In this document: positions 1 through 8,132 of the stretch, piece by piece
Position numbering within the stretch: position 1 is the first letter of the stretch
How the letters are laid out: the number at the start of each line of letters is the position of its first letter
Origin: JBFJVZ01 sp041623895
GTDB lineage: Bacteria; Planctomycetota; Planctomycetia; Pirellulales; Pirellulaceae
NCBI GenBank assembly: GCA_041623895.1
Contig: JBFJVZ010000007.1
Span: 1 to 44,790 of the forward strand
Length of the DNA stretch: 44,790 nucleotides
Reading direction: 5' to 3'
The notes under the pieces: generated by a model
Seen by the model: only the letters and a program-made list of their open reading frames with translations
Told to the model about the DNA's origin: nothing
The model's database searches: none
Translations under genes and position numbers: made by a program

Positions 1-41
1 AAATTGAAGACATTGAAATGATGGACTTTGACATGATTTAG
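1..41 (+). CDS. 3' end of an upstream gene, partial
   Basis: An open frame enters from the left edge and ends at TAG (39-41). The visible residues are IEDIEMMDFDMI, an acidic and Met-rich C-terminus. Too little is present to name the protein. The frame is preferred because the other two forward frames meet stops almost at once, but a dozen codons are weak evidence. Confidence 0.45.
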   Translation, partial: IEDIEMMDFDMI

Positions 42-55
42 GGACACGCATCTGT

Positions 56-76
56 TCCTAATTAGGACGTGTCCTA
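56..76. promoter_or_regulatory. Overlapping palindromes, possible operator
   Basis: A perfect 12-bp palindrome, TCCTAATTAGGA (56-67), overlaps a second dyad, TAGGAC-GT-GTCCTA (63-76). Together they give three alternating copies of a TCCTA/TAGGA half-site in 21 bp, about 80 bp before the first complete gene. CCTAAT recurs at 122-127 and 148-153. This arrangement suits a dimeric regulator site, but no regulator is identified and chance cannot be excluded. Confidence 0.3.
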
Positions 77-86
77 CGCATCGATC

Positions 87-104
87 GCCAGGACAGGTGC
101 TGGC
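87..104. repeat. Short REP-like hairpin
   Basis: GCCAG and CTGGC (87-91 and 100-104) form a short hairpin around GACAGGTG. The motif CCAGGACA resembles the arms of the larger inverted repeat at 33525-33576, so it may be a degenerate member of the same dispersed family. It could also act as the terminator region of the upstream gene, though no T-run follows. Confidence 0.3.
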
Positions 105-155
105 ATGCCTGAAAAACAATACCTAATTTTGAGAATTAACAACGAGACCTAATCG

Positions 156-872
156 ATGGGTGAAATCAATCTCAGCAACAGTGGTGGCCGTGACGCCGTG
201 GTCGCAACCAGCAACGTTGTCAGCATGAAACAGATTCGTTGGCTGGACCAGCAAAGCCGCCAGGCGAGCAGCGTGCGGTTCGTGAAGTCAACGATTCAGC
301 ATGATGTCGACGCGTTATTGGCCGAGTATGGTCAGCTGGATAATCTTTCTCAGGCGCTGATCGACGGTGACCCCGAGATCGATATGGAAAACACGGGTCG
401 TTTTTTGAGCGATACTTCGCGTGTCTACATCGGTGATGACCGCCAAATCGTTCGTAACGTGCGATTCATGGAAATCGTCAAGAACGCCGATGGCAGCGTT
501 CGCGAAGAACGGCCTCGCAAGATGGCCGACACCAATTTGTCAACTGACACGCCGCTGCGCTGGTCCGGTGTCTACATTCCCAAAGAAGATGCGATCCGCA
601 AATTCGTGTTTTCGGGCAAGGCTCAGCTGCAACACGTCAACGGGTTGACTTACGACTTTTTGTACGCCATGGCGAAAGAATTGGAAGAACGCAACAGCTT
701 GATGTTGCTGGGTGCCGGTGCGAAATCAAACCAGCCATTGATTCTGCGTCGCGGAGGCACGCCGTATCGCGGTTTCCTGGAAGGCCGCACCGATGGGGAT
801 CGCTATTGTCTGATCCTGCACTTCTCGAATCTGGAACTGAAACTCCCGAAAAACGGGGAGGCAACTGAATGA
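156..872 (+). CDS. Conserved-looking hypothetical protein coupled to the ligase gene
   Basis: I do not recognise this 238-aa protein. It has no signal peptide or membrane segment and looks like a soluble cytoplasmic protein. The middle (about residues 80-170) is rich in Arg/Lys/Asp, and a conserved-looking segment RNSLMLLGAGAKSNQPLILR lies near 181-200. The start ATG follows a weak purine stretch (ACGAG). Its stop overlaps the start of the next gene as ATGA (869-872), so the two are almost certainly co-translated and probably work together. By association it may be an accessory factor or substrate-recognition partner of the ATP-dependent ligase-like enzyme. This is inference from position only. 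Confidence 0.8.
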   Translation: MGEINLSNSGGRDAVVATSNVVSMKQIRWLDQQSRQASSVRFVKSTIQHDVDALLAEYGQLDNLSQALIDGDPEIDMENTGRFLSDTSRVYIGDDRQIVRNVRFMEIVKNADGSVREERPRKMADTNLSTDTPLRWSGVYIPKEDAIRKFVFSGKAQLQHVNGLTYDFLYAMAKELEERNSLMLLGAGAKSNQPLILRRGGTPYRGFLEGRTDGDRYCLILHFSNLELKLPKNGEATE

Positions 873-2530
873 GTACCGACATTGCAGTGCTGGATCGGCA
901 GCGAATCGAAATCAAACTCGGCAGCTACGGCATCGGCTCGGCGACGATGTTGTCCGATCCGCAAATTCTGGCGGCCACGCAAGATTATCGCCGCCTGACG
1001 GGATCGCGAATGATGCCGGTCGGCAAATCCGATATCCGTGCAAAGATTCCCACCGCCGATTATCACGTCAGTCGCAAGATCGATGGCGAATTTACGGTGC
1101 TGGTCTTGCGCGGCGACGAAGTCTTTTCAATCAACCCCGGGGGAACGATCCGCGTCGGTCTGCCTTGGCAAGCGGAAGCCAAGGAAAGGTTGCAAAAGGC
1201 GGGTATTAACGATGCGATGATCGCCGGTGAACTGTACGTGCACAACACCGAGCGGCGTCCTCGTGTTCACGATGTTACGACCATTGCCCGGCAACCGAAA
1301 TCGGATGAAGACGTTGGCCGGCTACGATTCGGCGTTTTCGATCTGATTTCAGTGGACGGAAATCCACCCAGCGACACTTATGCCGATACCTGGCAAACGA
1401 TTGAAAGCATGTTTGCTGACGGCGCGCTCATTCACCCGGTCCAAACAGAAGTCGTTGGTGACACCGCTGCCATCGAACAACTTTTCAACAAGTGGGTCGA
1501 AGGCGAAGGAGCCGAAGGCCTGGTCGTCCGCAGCGATAGTGCGGGTTTGTTCAAGGTCAAGCCACGCCACACATTGGATGCCGTGGTGATCGGGTTCACT
1601 GAATCGACCGACGAACGCGCGGGCATGATGCATGATTTACTGTTAGCGGTAATGCGTCACGACGGCACGCTCCATATCCTGTGCCGTGTCGGCGGCGGAT
1701 TCAGCGAGGATCTCCGCCGTACCATACTGAGCGACCTGAAGGACATGGTCGTGCCCAGCGAATATGCGGAAGTCAATTCCGACTACGTTGCCTACCAAAT
1801 GGTGCGTCCCGATTGGGTCGTGGAAATCAGTTGCTTGGATTTGATTTCACAGACGACTCGCGGCGGCGACATCAATCGCATGGTGTTGGATTACGATTCG
1901 CCTGAGGAAGGTTACAAGGTCGTCCGCCGACTACCTTTGGTGACCGTCATCTCGCCGCAATTCATTCGTATTCGCGAGGACAAACAGGCCCATCCCGATG
2001 ATGTTCGCCTCGCTCAAATCAGCGATCAGGTCGAAGTGGCATTGACCGATTGCGACGCCAAAAACTTCACCTTGCCGGAAACCGAATTGCTCAAGCGTGA
2101 AGTCTTTACCAAAGAAGCAAAGGGCCAAACGATGGTCCGCAAATTCATGCTGTTGAAAACAAACAAGGAAGGCGAGGCTGATGAATACCCTGCCTATGTG
2201 ATGCACTACACGGATTTCAGCCCCAACCGCAAAGCAGCGCTCTCGCGAGAGGTCGCCGTCAGTAACTCCAAGCAGCAGATCGAGGCGCTGTACCTGAAAT
2301 GTAAAGAGCACAACGTCAAGAAAGGATGGAATCCAGCCGAGGGCACTGCCGCTGTCCAGGCACCGGTGAAAACCGACGAGACCGAGACCCAAGACAAGAA
2401 AGTAGCGAAGAAAACGACCAAGAAGGCGACCGCTAAAAAGACCACCAAGAAAGCCGCTACAAAGAAGACAGCCGTTAAGGCGTCCGCGGAGCCGAAGAAG
2501 AAGGCGACACGTAAGAAAAAGGCAAAATAA
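869..2530 (+). CDS. ATP-dependent DNA ligase-like protein with basic tail
   Basis: The 553-aa protein carries the covalent nucleotidyltransferase motifs in order: motif I KIDG (Lys70 as presumed AMP-accepting lysine), a motif III-like LRFGVFDLI at about 152-160, motif IV EGLVVRS at about 216-222, and motif V FKVKP at about 228-232. A probable OB-fold region follows. The enzyme would be expected to seal nicks using ATP. The last 45 or so residues (about 507-553) are a low-complexity Lys/Ala/Thr tail resembling histone H1-like tails, likely to bind DNA. Motif I reads KIDGE rather than the commoner K-x-DG-x-R, so substrate (DNA or RNA) is not certain. It overlaps the upstream unknown gene by ATGA. 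No Ku, polymerase or nuclease domain is fused, so it is not a complete LigD. Confidence 0.8.
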   Translation: MSTDIAVLDRQRIEIKLGSYGIGSATMLSDPQILAATQDYRRLTGSRMMPVGKSDIRAKIPTADYHVSRKIDGEFTVLVLRGDEVFSINPGGTIRVGLPWQAEAKERLQKAGINDAMIAGELYVHNTERRPRVHDVTTIARQPKSDEDVGRLRFGVFDLISVDGNPPSDTYADTWQTIESMFADGALIHPVQTEVVGDTAAIEQLFNKWVEGEGAEGLVVRSDSAGLFKVKPRHTLDAVVIGFTESTDERAGMMHDLLLAVMRHDGTLHILCRVGGGFSEDLRRTILSDLKDMVVPSEYAEVNSDYVAYQMVRPDWVVEISCLDLISQTTRGGDINRMVLDYDSPEEGYKVVRRLPLVTVISPQFIRIREDKQAHPDDVRLAQISDQVEVALTDCDAKNFTLPETELLKREVFTKEAKGQTMVRKFMLLKTNKEGEADEYPAYVMHYTDFSPNRKAALSREVAVSNSKQQIEALYLKCKEHNVKKGWNPAEGTAAVQAPVKTDETETQDKKVAKKTTKKATAKKTTKKAATKKTAVKASAEPKKKATRKKKAK

Positions 2531-2536
2531 TCGCTG

Positions 2537-2591
2537 TTGCCCAGCGATGGTACTCCGCGGTTTAGTCTCCGCGGCGGGACTCTACATCCCG
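2537..2591. repeat. Tandem hairpins between ligase and epimerase genes
   Basis: CTCCGCGG occurs twice (2553-2560, 2567-2574), and each CCGCGG can pair with the other across TTTAGTCT. Directly after, CGGGA and TCCCG (about 2575-2591) form a second small hairpin. No T-run follows, so this is more likely a dispersed extragenic repeat than a classical terminator. It lies within the N-terminal extension of the longer epimerase frame, which argues for the later GTG start. Confidence 0.4.
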
Positions 2592-2617
2592 ATTCCGAGC
2601 GACGAGAAGGCGACGGC

Positions 2618-3574
2618 GTGAAGGTCATCTTGCCCGGTGGCAGCGGTCAGATTGGCCGCATCCTTGCACGCGAATTTGTTTCGCGTGGCTGGGACGTCGT
2701 TGTCTTGAGTCGTCGGGCCGACACGAAGCGGAACACTTCCGCTGTACGATTCGTGCCCTGGGACGCCAAGAATATTGGCCCCTGGAGCGAACAGATCGAC
2801 GGCGCCGACGTGGTTATCAATCTTGCCGGCCGCAGTGTCGATTGCCGCTACAATCAGGCGAACCGGCGCGCGATCCTCGATTCGCGTGTTGAATCGACCC
2901 GGATCATCGGTCGGGCCATTCGCAGCGCAAAAAACCCGCCATCATTGTGGCTTCAATCCAGCACGGCAACGATCTACGCCCATCGATACGACGCCCCCAA
3001 TGACGAGTTAACGGGGATCATCGGCGGGGAAGAGGAGAATGTTCCCGACACCTGGCGGTTTAGCATCGATGTGGCAAAAGCCTGGGAAGATGCGGCCACA
3101 GAATTTGAATTGCCACACACGCGAATCGTCTTATTGCGATCAGCGATGGTGATGAGCCCCGATCGCGGCGGCGTGTTCGATGTCTTGCTGCGACTCGTTC
3201 GACTGGGACTTGGTGGCACATCTGGGGACGGTCGTCAATATGTTTCCTGGATTCACGATGCTGATTTCATTGCCGCCATCGATTGGTTGATCGAACATCG
3301 GGAGCTGGATGGAGCGGTCAACCTTTGCTCGCCCCATCCGCTACCGAATCGCGACTTCATGCGAACATTGCGAAAAAGTTGGGGAGTGCCAATTGGTCTT
3401 CCGGCGACTCGTTGGATGCTGGAGATCGGAGCGTTCTTCCTCCGTACCGAATCCGAACTGATTCTCAAAAGCCGCCGTGTGATTCCGGCACGGCTGGTCG
3501 AATCGGGCTTCCAATTCAAGTTTGGAGATTGGACGGAAGCCGCGGACGAACTGTGTCGCCGTCGTCGCGTGTAA
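2618..3574 (+). CDS. TIGR01777-family NAD(P)-dependent epimerase
   Basis: This 318-aa SDR-type protein opens with a Rossmann dinucleotide-binding motif, LPGGSGQIG, right at the N-terminus. It continues with the family hallmark INLAGRSVDCRYNQANR and SRVESTR, and later SWIHDADF and NLCSPHPLPNRDF. Together these mark the YfcH/SDR39U1 (TIGR01777) branch, whose substrates are generally unknown. The frame stays open back to ATG 2537, but those 27 codons are low-complexity and cross a hairpin repeat. GTG 2618 has AGAAGG at a spacing of 7 bases and gives the normal family N-terminus, so I chose it. It follows the ligase gene on the same strand after a gap of about 90 bases. Confidence 0.88.
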   Translation: MKVILPGGSGQIGRILAREFVSRGWDVVVLSRRADTKRNTSAVRFVPWDAKNIGPWSEQIDGADVVINLAGRSVDCRYNQANRRAILDSRVESTRIIGRAIRSAKNPPSLWLQSSTATIYAHRYDAPNDELTGIIGGEEENVPDTWRFSIDVAKAWEDAATEFELPHTRIVLLRSAMVMSPDRGGVFDVLLRLVRLGLGGTSGDGRQYVSWIHDADFIAAIDWLIEHRELDGAVNLCSPHPLPNRDFMRTLRKSWGVPIGLPATRWMLEIGAFFLRTESELILKSRRVIPARLVESGFQFKFGDWTEAADELCRRRRV

Positions 3575-3735
3575 CTCCGGAATCCTCCGATGATCCGCTT
3601 AACCTGAGCGAGAAAGCTCTCCAAGACCTAATCGTGTGTTTTTTGAGGTTCAACAAGCTTACACTTAGACAGCAGCCCAATGCGATCACAGCATGATGCT
3701 TGACGAACCGCCCGTAGAAATTTGAGTATGCGTTG

Positions 3736-4494
3736 ATGAAGTTATTCGTCTCATTGCTTCCGTCGTTGCGTCCGGTTTCACCATCGACTGACATCGCGGT
3801 CGTAATCGATGTGCTGCGAGCCACGTCGGTGATGGCGACCGCGCTAGCAAATGGTGCAAAGCGGATCATCACCTGTGAAGAAATCGATGAATCCGAAATG
3901 GTCGCCGAGATGATTGGTAAGAAACCGCTGCTGTGCGGCGAACGCGGTTGCCAACCGATTCCCGGATTCGATCTTGGCAATTCACCATCAGAGTACACTC
4001 GTCAGGTAGTTCAGGATCGGGCGCTGGTGTTGACAACCACCAACGGCACGCACGCGATCGCAGCAGCGGGGCCGGCCGACCGAATCATTACGGCAAGCTT
4101 TTTGAACCTGGCGGCCGCGGTCGATGTGATGGAAGGGGCGAAACAGGTTCATCTGGTCTGCGCTGGAACGGCTGGCGATATCACAGCGGAAGACACTCTA
4201 CTGGCCGGTGCCATCATTCACAGTCTGTCCAATCGGACTGTCCCGTTGGAATTGCTGGGCGACGAGCCGATTTTGGCTGCACAACATTGGCGAGCATGTT
4301 TTGGCAGCAAAACAGACATTGATGCTGATTTACTTGCCGAGGAAATCGCCAATTCGCAAGGCGGACGGAATCTGATCAAGGCAGAGTACCGGAATGATTT
4401 GCGGCTATGTGCGCAGCTGAATTCGGCCCCTGTCGTTCCCGAGCGAATTTCGACGGCGCCCAGCACATTCGGATTGCCAGCAAAGGCAAGCTGA
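3736..4494 (+). CDS. comB: ComB-like 2-phosphosulfolactate phosphatase
   Basis: The 252-aa protein matches the ComB family. The N-terminal block is VVIDVLRATS (aspartate of the active-site region), followed by LLCGERGCQPIPGFDLGNSP and the signature LTTTNGT. ComB is known to hydrolyse (2R)-phospho-3-sulfolactate to sulfolactate and phosphate in coenzyme M biosynthesis. Bacteria without coenzyme M often carry homologues, and the true substrate here is open. Length is normal for the family. An in-frame TTG lies one codon before ATG 3736. The ATG is preferred, though the Shine-Dalgarno is weak. No other sulfolactate-pathway gene is adjacent. Confidence 0.85.
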   Translation: MKLFVSLLPSLRPVSPSTDIAVVIDVLRATSVMATALANGAKRIITCEEIDESEMVAEMIGKKPLLCGERGCQPIPGFDLGNSPSEYTRQVVQDRALVLTTTNGTHAIAAAGPADRIITASFLNLAAAVDVMEGAKQVHLVCAGTAGDITAEDTLLAGAIIHSLSNRTVPLELLGDEPILAAQHWRACFGSKTDIDADLLAEEIANSQGGRNLIKAEYRNDLRLCAQLNSAPVVPERISTAPSTFGLPAKAS

Positions 4495-4572
4495 ACGCTC
4501 AATTCATCTTGCGTCCTCGCCCCCGCAGTCAGTATTTGCCAACCTTGAACATTTTCTCGACTTGATTAACCA

Positions 4573-5016
4573 ATGGATTGGTGGTTGTCGACCATGTCAA
4601 ATCAATGGATCGCCCCGGAATCGTGTCCGTCGCTTGCTGTGCTGGTAGAAACGGTCACAGCACCGCTTTTGATTCAACACTCAGCGCCAATTTGCTTGGA
4701 GATGGACGTTGACGGTTCATTAGAGATTCCTGCGGATCCAAGTCAGACGGCCGAACTGATTCGATCGTTGGTCGTGCAATTGCTGGGTGAAATGACAGCT
4801 GGCGGCGACTTGACGATAACGGCACATCAATCCGCGGGCAGGGTCGTATTGGAATTAGCTGACAGCGGATGCCAAGTCGGATCGCGACCACGCAATACAC
4901 CAATGGCAGCGGCCGCGATCGGTGCGACTTTGGATTGGCAAGACGGATCGCAGGGCGGGGCAGTCGTGAAGATCACGTTTGCGCGAAACGATCACTCAGA
5001 TCGCCTGGCAGCATGA
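4573..5016 (+). CDS. Small HATPase-like protein at head of flagellar operon
   Basis: This 147-aa protein resembles only the back half of a histidine-kinase-type ATPase domain. Seen are a leading acidic helix region (about 57-75), the G1-like VLELADSGC (about 97-105) and a G2-like GGAVVKITF near 129-137. There is no H-box, HAMP, transmembrane or sensor segment, and the N-box is not convincing, so it is unlikely to phosphorylate a response regulator by itself. Its stop overlaps the fliF start (ATGA, 5013-5016), which ties it to flagellar assembly. It may be an anti-sigma-like or structural accessory. ATG 4594 is an alternative start. Confidence 0.7.
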   Translation: MDWWLSTMSNQWIAPESCPSLAVLVETVTAPLLIQHSAPICLEMDVDGSLEIPADPSQTAELIRSLVVQLLGEMTAGGDLTITAHQSAGRVVLELADSGCQVGSRPRNTPMAAAAIGATLDWQDGSQGGAVVKITFARNDHSDRLAA

Positions 5017-6626
5017 TCAGTATTCGGTCATTTATCTTCAACTGTATGAGTTCCATTCGCCAATCATCGGATCAATTCTTGAGTGCGTTCACCGAGTTGC
5101 CGATCTACCGCCGCGCGATATCCTTGCTGCTGTCGTTGGCGATCATTGTTGGCTTTGTGTTGCTGATCCGCAGTAACCAGACAACGGAAACTGAGTACTT
5201 GTTTGGTGGCAGGACTCTTGGCGAACAAGAAATTGATTCGTTGGAATTGACGTTCAGCCGCGCGAAACTTAGTGGCTGGCAACGTGACGGTCGGCGGATC
5301 AAGATTCCGACCCAATTTCGCAGCGAGTATTTGGCGACCCTTGACGGTAGCGCGGCTCTGCCGATCTCACTCAGGAGTAGTGTTCAAGAAGCGATTGACA
5401 AAGCCAACTTGTTTGAGCCCACGAGTCAACAGCTGGCACGTCGCCTGCATGCGAAAGAGCGTGATCTAGGCAACAAGTTGACGGCATTCGCAGAGATCCG
5501 CTGGGCCAGTGTCGAGCATGATTTGGGTGAGCGCAGCGGTCTGAGCGGCGAAAGAACTCAATCGGCCAGCGTTGTCGTCTGCCCCGAGGGCGATAACCCG
5601 CTGCCGCCCTGGCTGATCGAAATGATTCGTGAACTGATTCGTGGATCTTATGCCGGAATGCGCGCTGAAGAGGTGGTCGTGATTGACACCAACGCCGATC
5701 CATCCATGTGCCGCTTCAATGATCCAATCGCCCGCAAGCAATGCGAGGAAGAAGCGCGGCTGGAACATGAAGTCCAAGATATCTTGCGTGGATATGGTCC
5801 GATCCGCGTCGCGGCCTATGTCGAATTGCAGGGAGATCAGCCGACGGACGACCCCGCTGGTACACCCACCATCGTGCGACAGCCGGCAACGTCGTCAACC
5901 GTGAAGATTAAATCTGAGCCCCGTCGGACGTTGTTGGGTGAAATCATCGAGGCAGTCACACACGTCAGCAGCAATCGGGCCACTCGATTAGAACAGCCTG
6001 ACAGCGATTCACGAAGCATCACCAAGATATCGGTCAACAAAGTCAGCCCTGATGAATTGAGCTTAAGCAGCGTACGACTGTCGATCGGAATTCCAGAGTC
6101 CTATTACCAGAAGCTTTGGCAGCACGCCTATTTGCGTGATCATTCAGGTCAAAGTGTCGAGCACCTTCCGCCGCTGTCTACTGCCAAGCTTGCAGAGCTA
6201 AAGAATCAAACCAGGGAGAACATTGCGGCTGCGGTCAGGCCGGCAGTGATCTCGCGCGTCGATAGGGCCGGTCCAGTTATTGACGAATCGGCCGCCACCA
6301 TCGACGTTTGGAGCTTTCCAGATTTCAACTCCAACGTGACGGCTGAGTCGAATCACGTTGGCACGGGACTTTCCTGGGCCAGGCAAACATGGCAGCCGAT
6401 CACCTTTGTGCTCTTGGCTGGCGCGGTGTTGTGGGTCTTGTTTGCTGCACGCCGGCCAACGGGGCAGCGAGCGGCGGTAGGTCCTGATGCCAACGAATTG
6501 CAGCCCAATCACGACGCCGCCAACGGGGCCAACGCCAAGCTCAGCCAGGAAGTTGCGTCTCTGGTGGATCAACATCCTGATTTGGCAGCGGATGTGATTC
6601 GTAACTGGATTGCTGAGGCCGCCTAA
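5013..6626 (+). CDS. fliF: Flagellar MS-ring protein FliF (divergent)
   Basis: The 537-aa protein has the FliF/YscJ layout: a cytoplasmic N-terminus, a first membrane helix at about 35-53, a long periplasmic region, a second helix near 460-480, and a C-terminal cytoplasmic tail. The YscJ-like ring domain starts around FGGRTLG and includes the region ending EEVVVIDTNA. The last 25 residues (QEVASLVDQHPDLAADVIRN) match the FliF tail that binds FliG. The MS ring is the inner-membrane base on which the rotor and export gate assemble. ATG 5013 overlaps the preceding stop. An internal ATG at 5046 is possible. It is shorter and more diverged than proteobacterial FliF but shows no break. Confidence 0.85.
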   Translation: MISIRSFIFNCMSSIRQSSDQFLSAFTELPIYRRAISLLLSLAIIVGFVLLIRSNQTTETEYLFGGRTLGEQEIDSLELTFSRAKLSGWQRDGRRIKIPTQFRSEYLATLDGSAALPISLRSSVQEAIDKANLFEPTSQQLARRLHAKERDLGNKLTAFAEIRWASVEHDLGERSGLSGERTQSASVVVCPEGDNPLPPWLIEMIRELIRGSYAGMRAEEVVVIDTNADPSMCRFNDPIARKQCEEEARLEHEVQDILRGYGPIRVAAYVELQGDQPTDDPAGTPTIVRQPATSSTVKIKSEPRRTLLGEIIEAVTHVSSNRATRLEQPDSDSRSITKISVNKVSPDELSLSSVRLSIGIPESYYQKLWQHAYLRDHSGQSVEHLPPLSTAKLAELKNQTRENIAAAVRPAVISRVDRAGPVIDESAATIDVWSFPDFNSNVTAESNHVGTGLSWARQTWQPITFVLLAGAVLWVLFAARRPTGQRAAVGPDANELQPNHDAANGANAKLSQEVASLVDQHPDLAADVIRNWIAEAA

Positions 6627-6670
6627 TCCTCTCTTCCCACTGACCGTGCACTTTTCGTAAAACCAGTCTA

Positions 6671-6822
6671 GTGCTTTGTCAGAGCTCGATCTTTGGGTTG
6701 GCCGGGAAAAGGGGTCAGACACCAAAAGCCGGAACGGCCCTTCGGGTGCCTTGCACTTTTGGTGTCTGACCCCTTTTTCCCATCGCTTGTTAAAGCCCCA
6801 TTCTTAAATCCTGACAAAGCAC
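6671..6822. repeat. Nested palindromic MITE/REP-like element
   Basis: Outer arms GTGCTTTGTCAG (6671-6682) and CTGACAAAGCAC (6811-6822) are exact reverse complements, and pairing continues outwards by three more bases with one mismatch. Inside lies a long inner pair: 6704-6728 pairs with 6756-6781 over about 25 bp with a single bulged T, built around GGGGTCAGACACC. The loop contains a third small GC hairpin. The motif GGGGTCAGACACC is familiar from repeats mobilised by REP-associated (Y1/IS200-like) transposases. That link is from memory and needs a genome search. It sits between fliF and fliG within the operon. Confidence 0.8.
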
Positions 6823-6870
6823 CAGGCAGCACGGATGCTGCGATTAGAGCAGTCAGCGCAGGAGGCCATC

Positions 6871-8019
6871 ATGGGCAACTCTCAGCAACCAACGTCGCCA
6901 CATGATTCTTGGCTGCGGCGCGTTGCAATTGTTCTGAGCAGTTTGCCTGCATCAGCCGCGGCGCGTTTGCAGGAGAACATTGACCCGGAGGTTCAATCTC
7001 GCATCGATCGAATCGCTACATCGCTCACGGCGGTCGATGCAACGGAACGGGACGAGGTCTTGCGCGAATTCCGTCAGCGAATGTTTGTGGCTCCACCAAA
7101 AGCCGAGCTGCCGGAGGCGAAAGTGACGGCTGGCGAGTTTCAGGATGAATTCGAGGTCAGTCAGATTAATGATTCACAGCCGCCCGGATCCTCCGCTTTA
7201 CTGAACTCTCAGGTTGCATCCGTCGTGTCGCAATGGGAATTGCCGCGATCTTTCCCGCTCCATTCGGACCATCAGTCGGTGTTTGCGTTTTTGGATGATA
7301 TTGATGATGAAACCATCGTAATCTTGCTGTCCCACGAACACGCCCAAACGATCGCACTCGTATTCGCATCGATCACGCCAAAGCAAGCTGCACGCATTCT
7401 TCCTCGCCTCGATCCTGGGCTGCAGAGTGATATTGTGCGTCGCATCGGAAGGTTGGAGGAAATCCCCAAAACAGCGGCCGCCGAAATCGCCGCCCACCTG
7501 CGCGACCGTGCTACCGAACTCGAGCAGGAGGCGAACAATCCGGGCCATCAAACGCTGAAAGCAATCATTGATGCAATGCCTCACGGATTGGATGAGCCCT
7601 CGCAAATCTGCGGCGATGATCGCGACAAAGTCGATTTAGAATCGGGCGTAGCAGGATCCGTGCTGACGCTCGATGAAACATCGTCAACGAAGGACTTCAA
7701 AGCCGATCGAGAAATGATCTCGGTCGACGATGTTCACCAACATTTGATCCAGCTCTCGCCCCAGTCGCTCTGTCAGGCGCTGGGTCGCGTGCAAACGCGC
7801 GAAGCTTTACTGACACTCTGTGGTCTTCCCAACGAAGTCGCCGAGCAAGCACTGTCAATGTTGCCGCGTCACAAAGCCAGGGAAGTACGTCGGGGAATGG
7901 CTAACTTGACATCCATCAAGATTCGTGAAATCGACGATGCCAAAGAAATTGTCGCATTGACGTCGCTGGAACTGGAGGTAGTGCAACACCAATCTGCCCG
8001 AACTCCAATCGCCGCTTAA
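6871..8019 (+). CDS. fliG: Flagellar rotor/switch protein FliG
   Basis: ATG 6871 follows a strong AGGAGG (6860-6865) and gives a protein of 382 aa. The N-terminal domain (LRRVAIVLSSLPASAAARL) resembles the FliF-binding part. The middle domain carries EHAQTIALVFASITPKQAARIL, a variant of the usual EHPQTIA motif, and the C-terminal domain has the charged torque-helix region LPRHKAREVRRGMANLTSIK. FliG couples stator force to rotation and links the MS ring with FliM/FliN. An unusual acidic linker of about 80 residues (roughly 200-270) separates the middle and C-terminal domains. The open frame extends 12 codons upstream, but the RBS decides the start. Confidence 0.85.
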   Translation: MGNSQQPTSPHDSWLRRVAIVLSSLPASAAARLQENIDPEVQSRIDRIATSLTAVDATERDEVLREFRQRMFVAPPKAELPEAKVTAGEFQDEFEVSQINDSQPPGSSALLNSQVASVVSQWELPRSFPLHSDHQSVFAFLDDIDDETIVILLSHEHAQTIALVFASITPKQAARILPRLDPGLQSDIVRRIGRLEEIPKTAAAEIAAHLRDRATELEQEANNPGHQTLKAIIDAMPHGLDEPSQICGDDRDKVDLESGVAGSVLTLDETSSTKDFKADREMISVDDVHQHLIQLSPQSLCQALGRVQTREALLTLCGLPNEVAEQALSMLPRHKAREVRRGMANLTSIKIREIDDAKEIVALTSLELEVVQHQSARTPIAA

Positions 8020-8132
8020 AGCATGATCCATTCTTGATTCATTCGTGTGTGCTGAATTTCGCAAGACCCCCAATCTGCACCGGTCGGACGTCTTCCCACT
8101 TCCGCTACAGAGAACAATTTAATAACGAGTCA

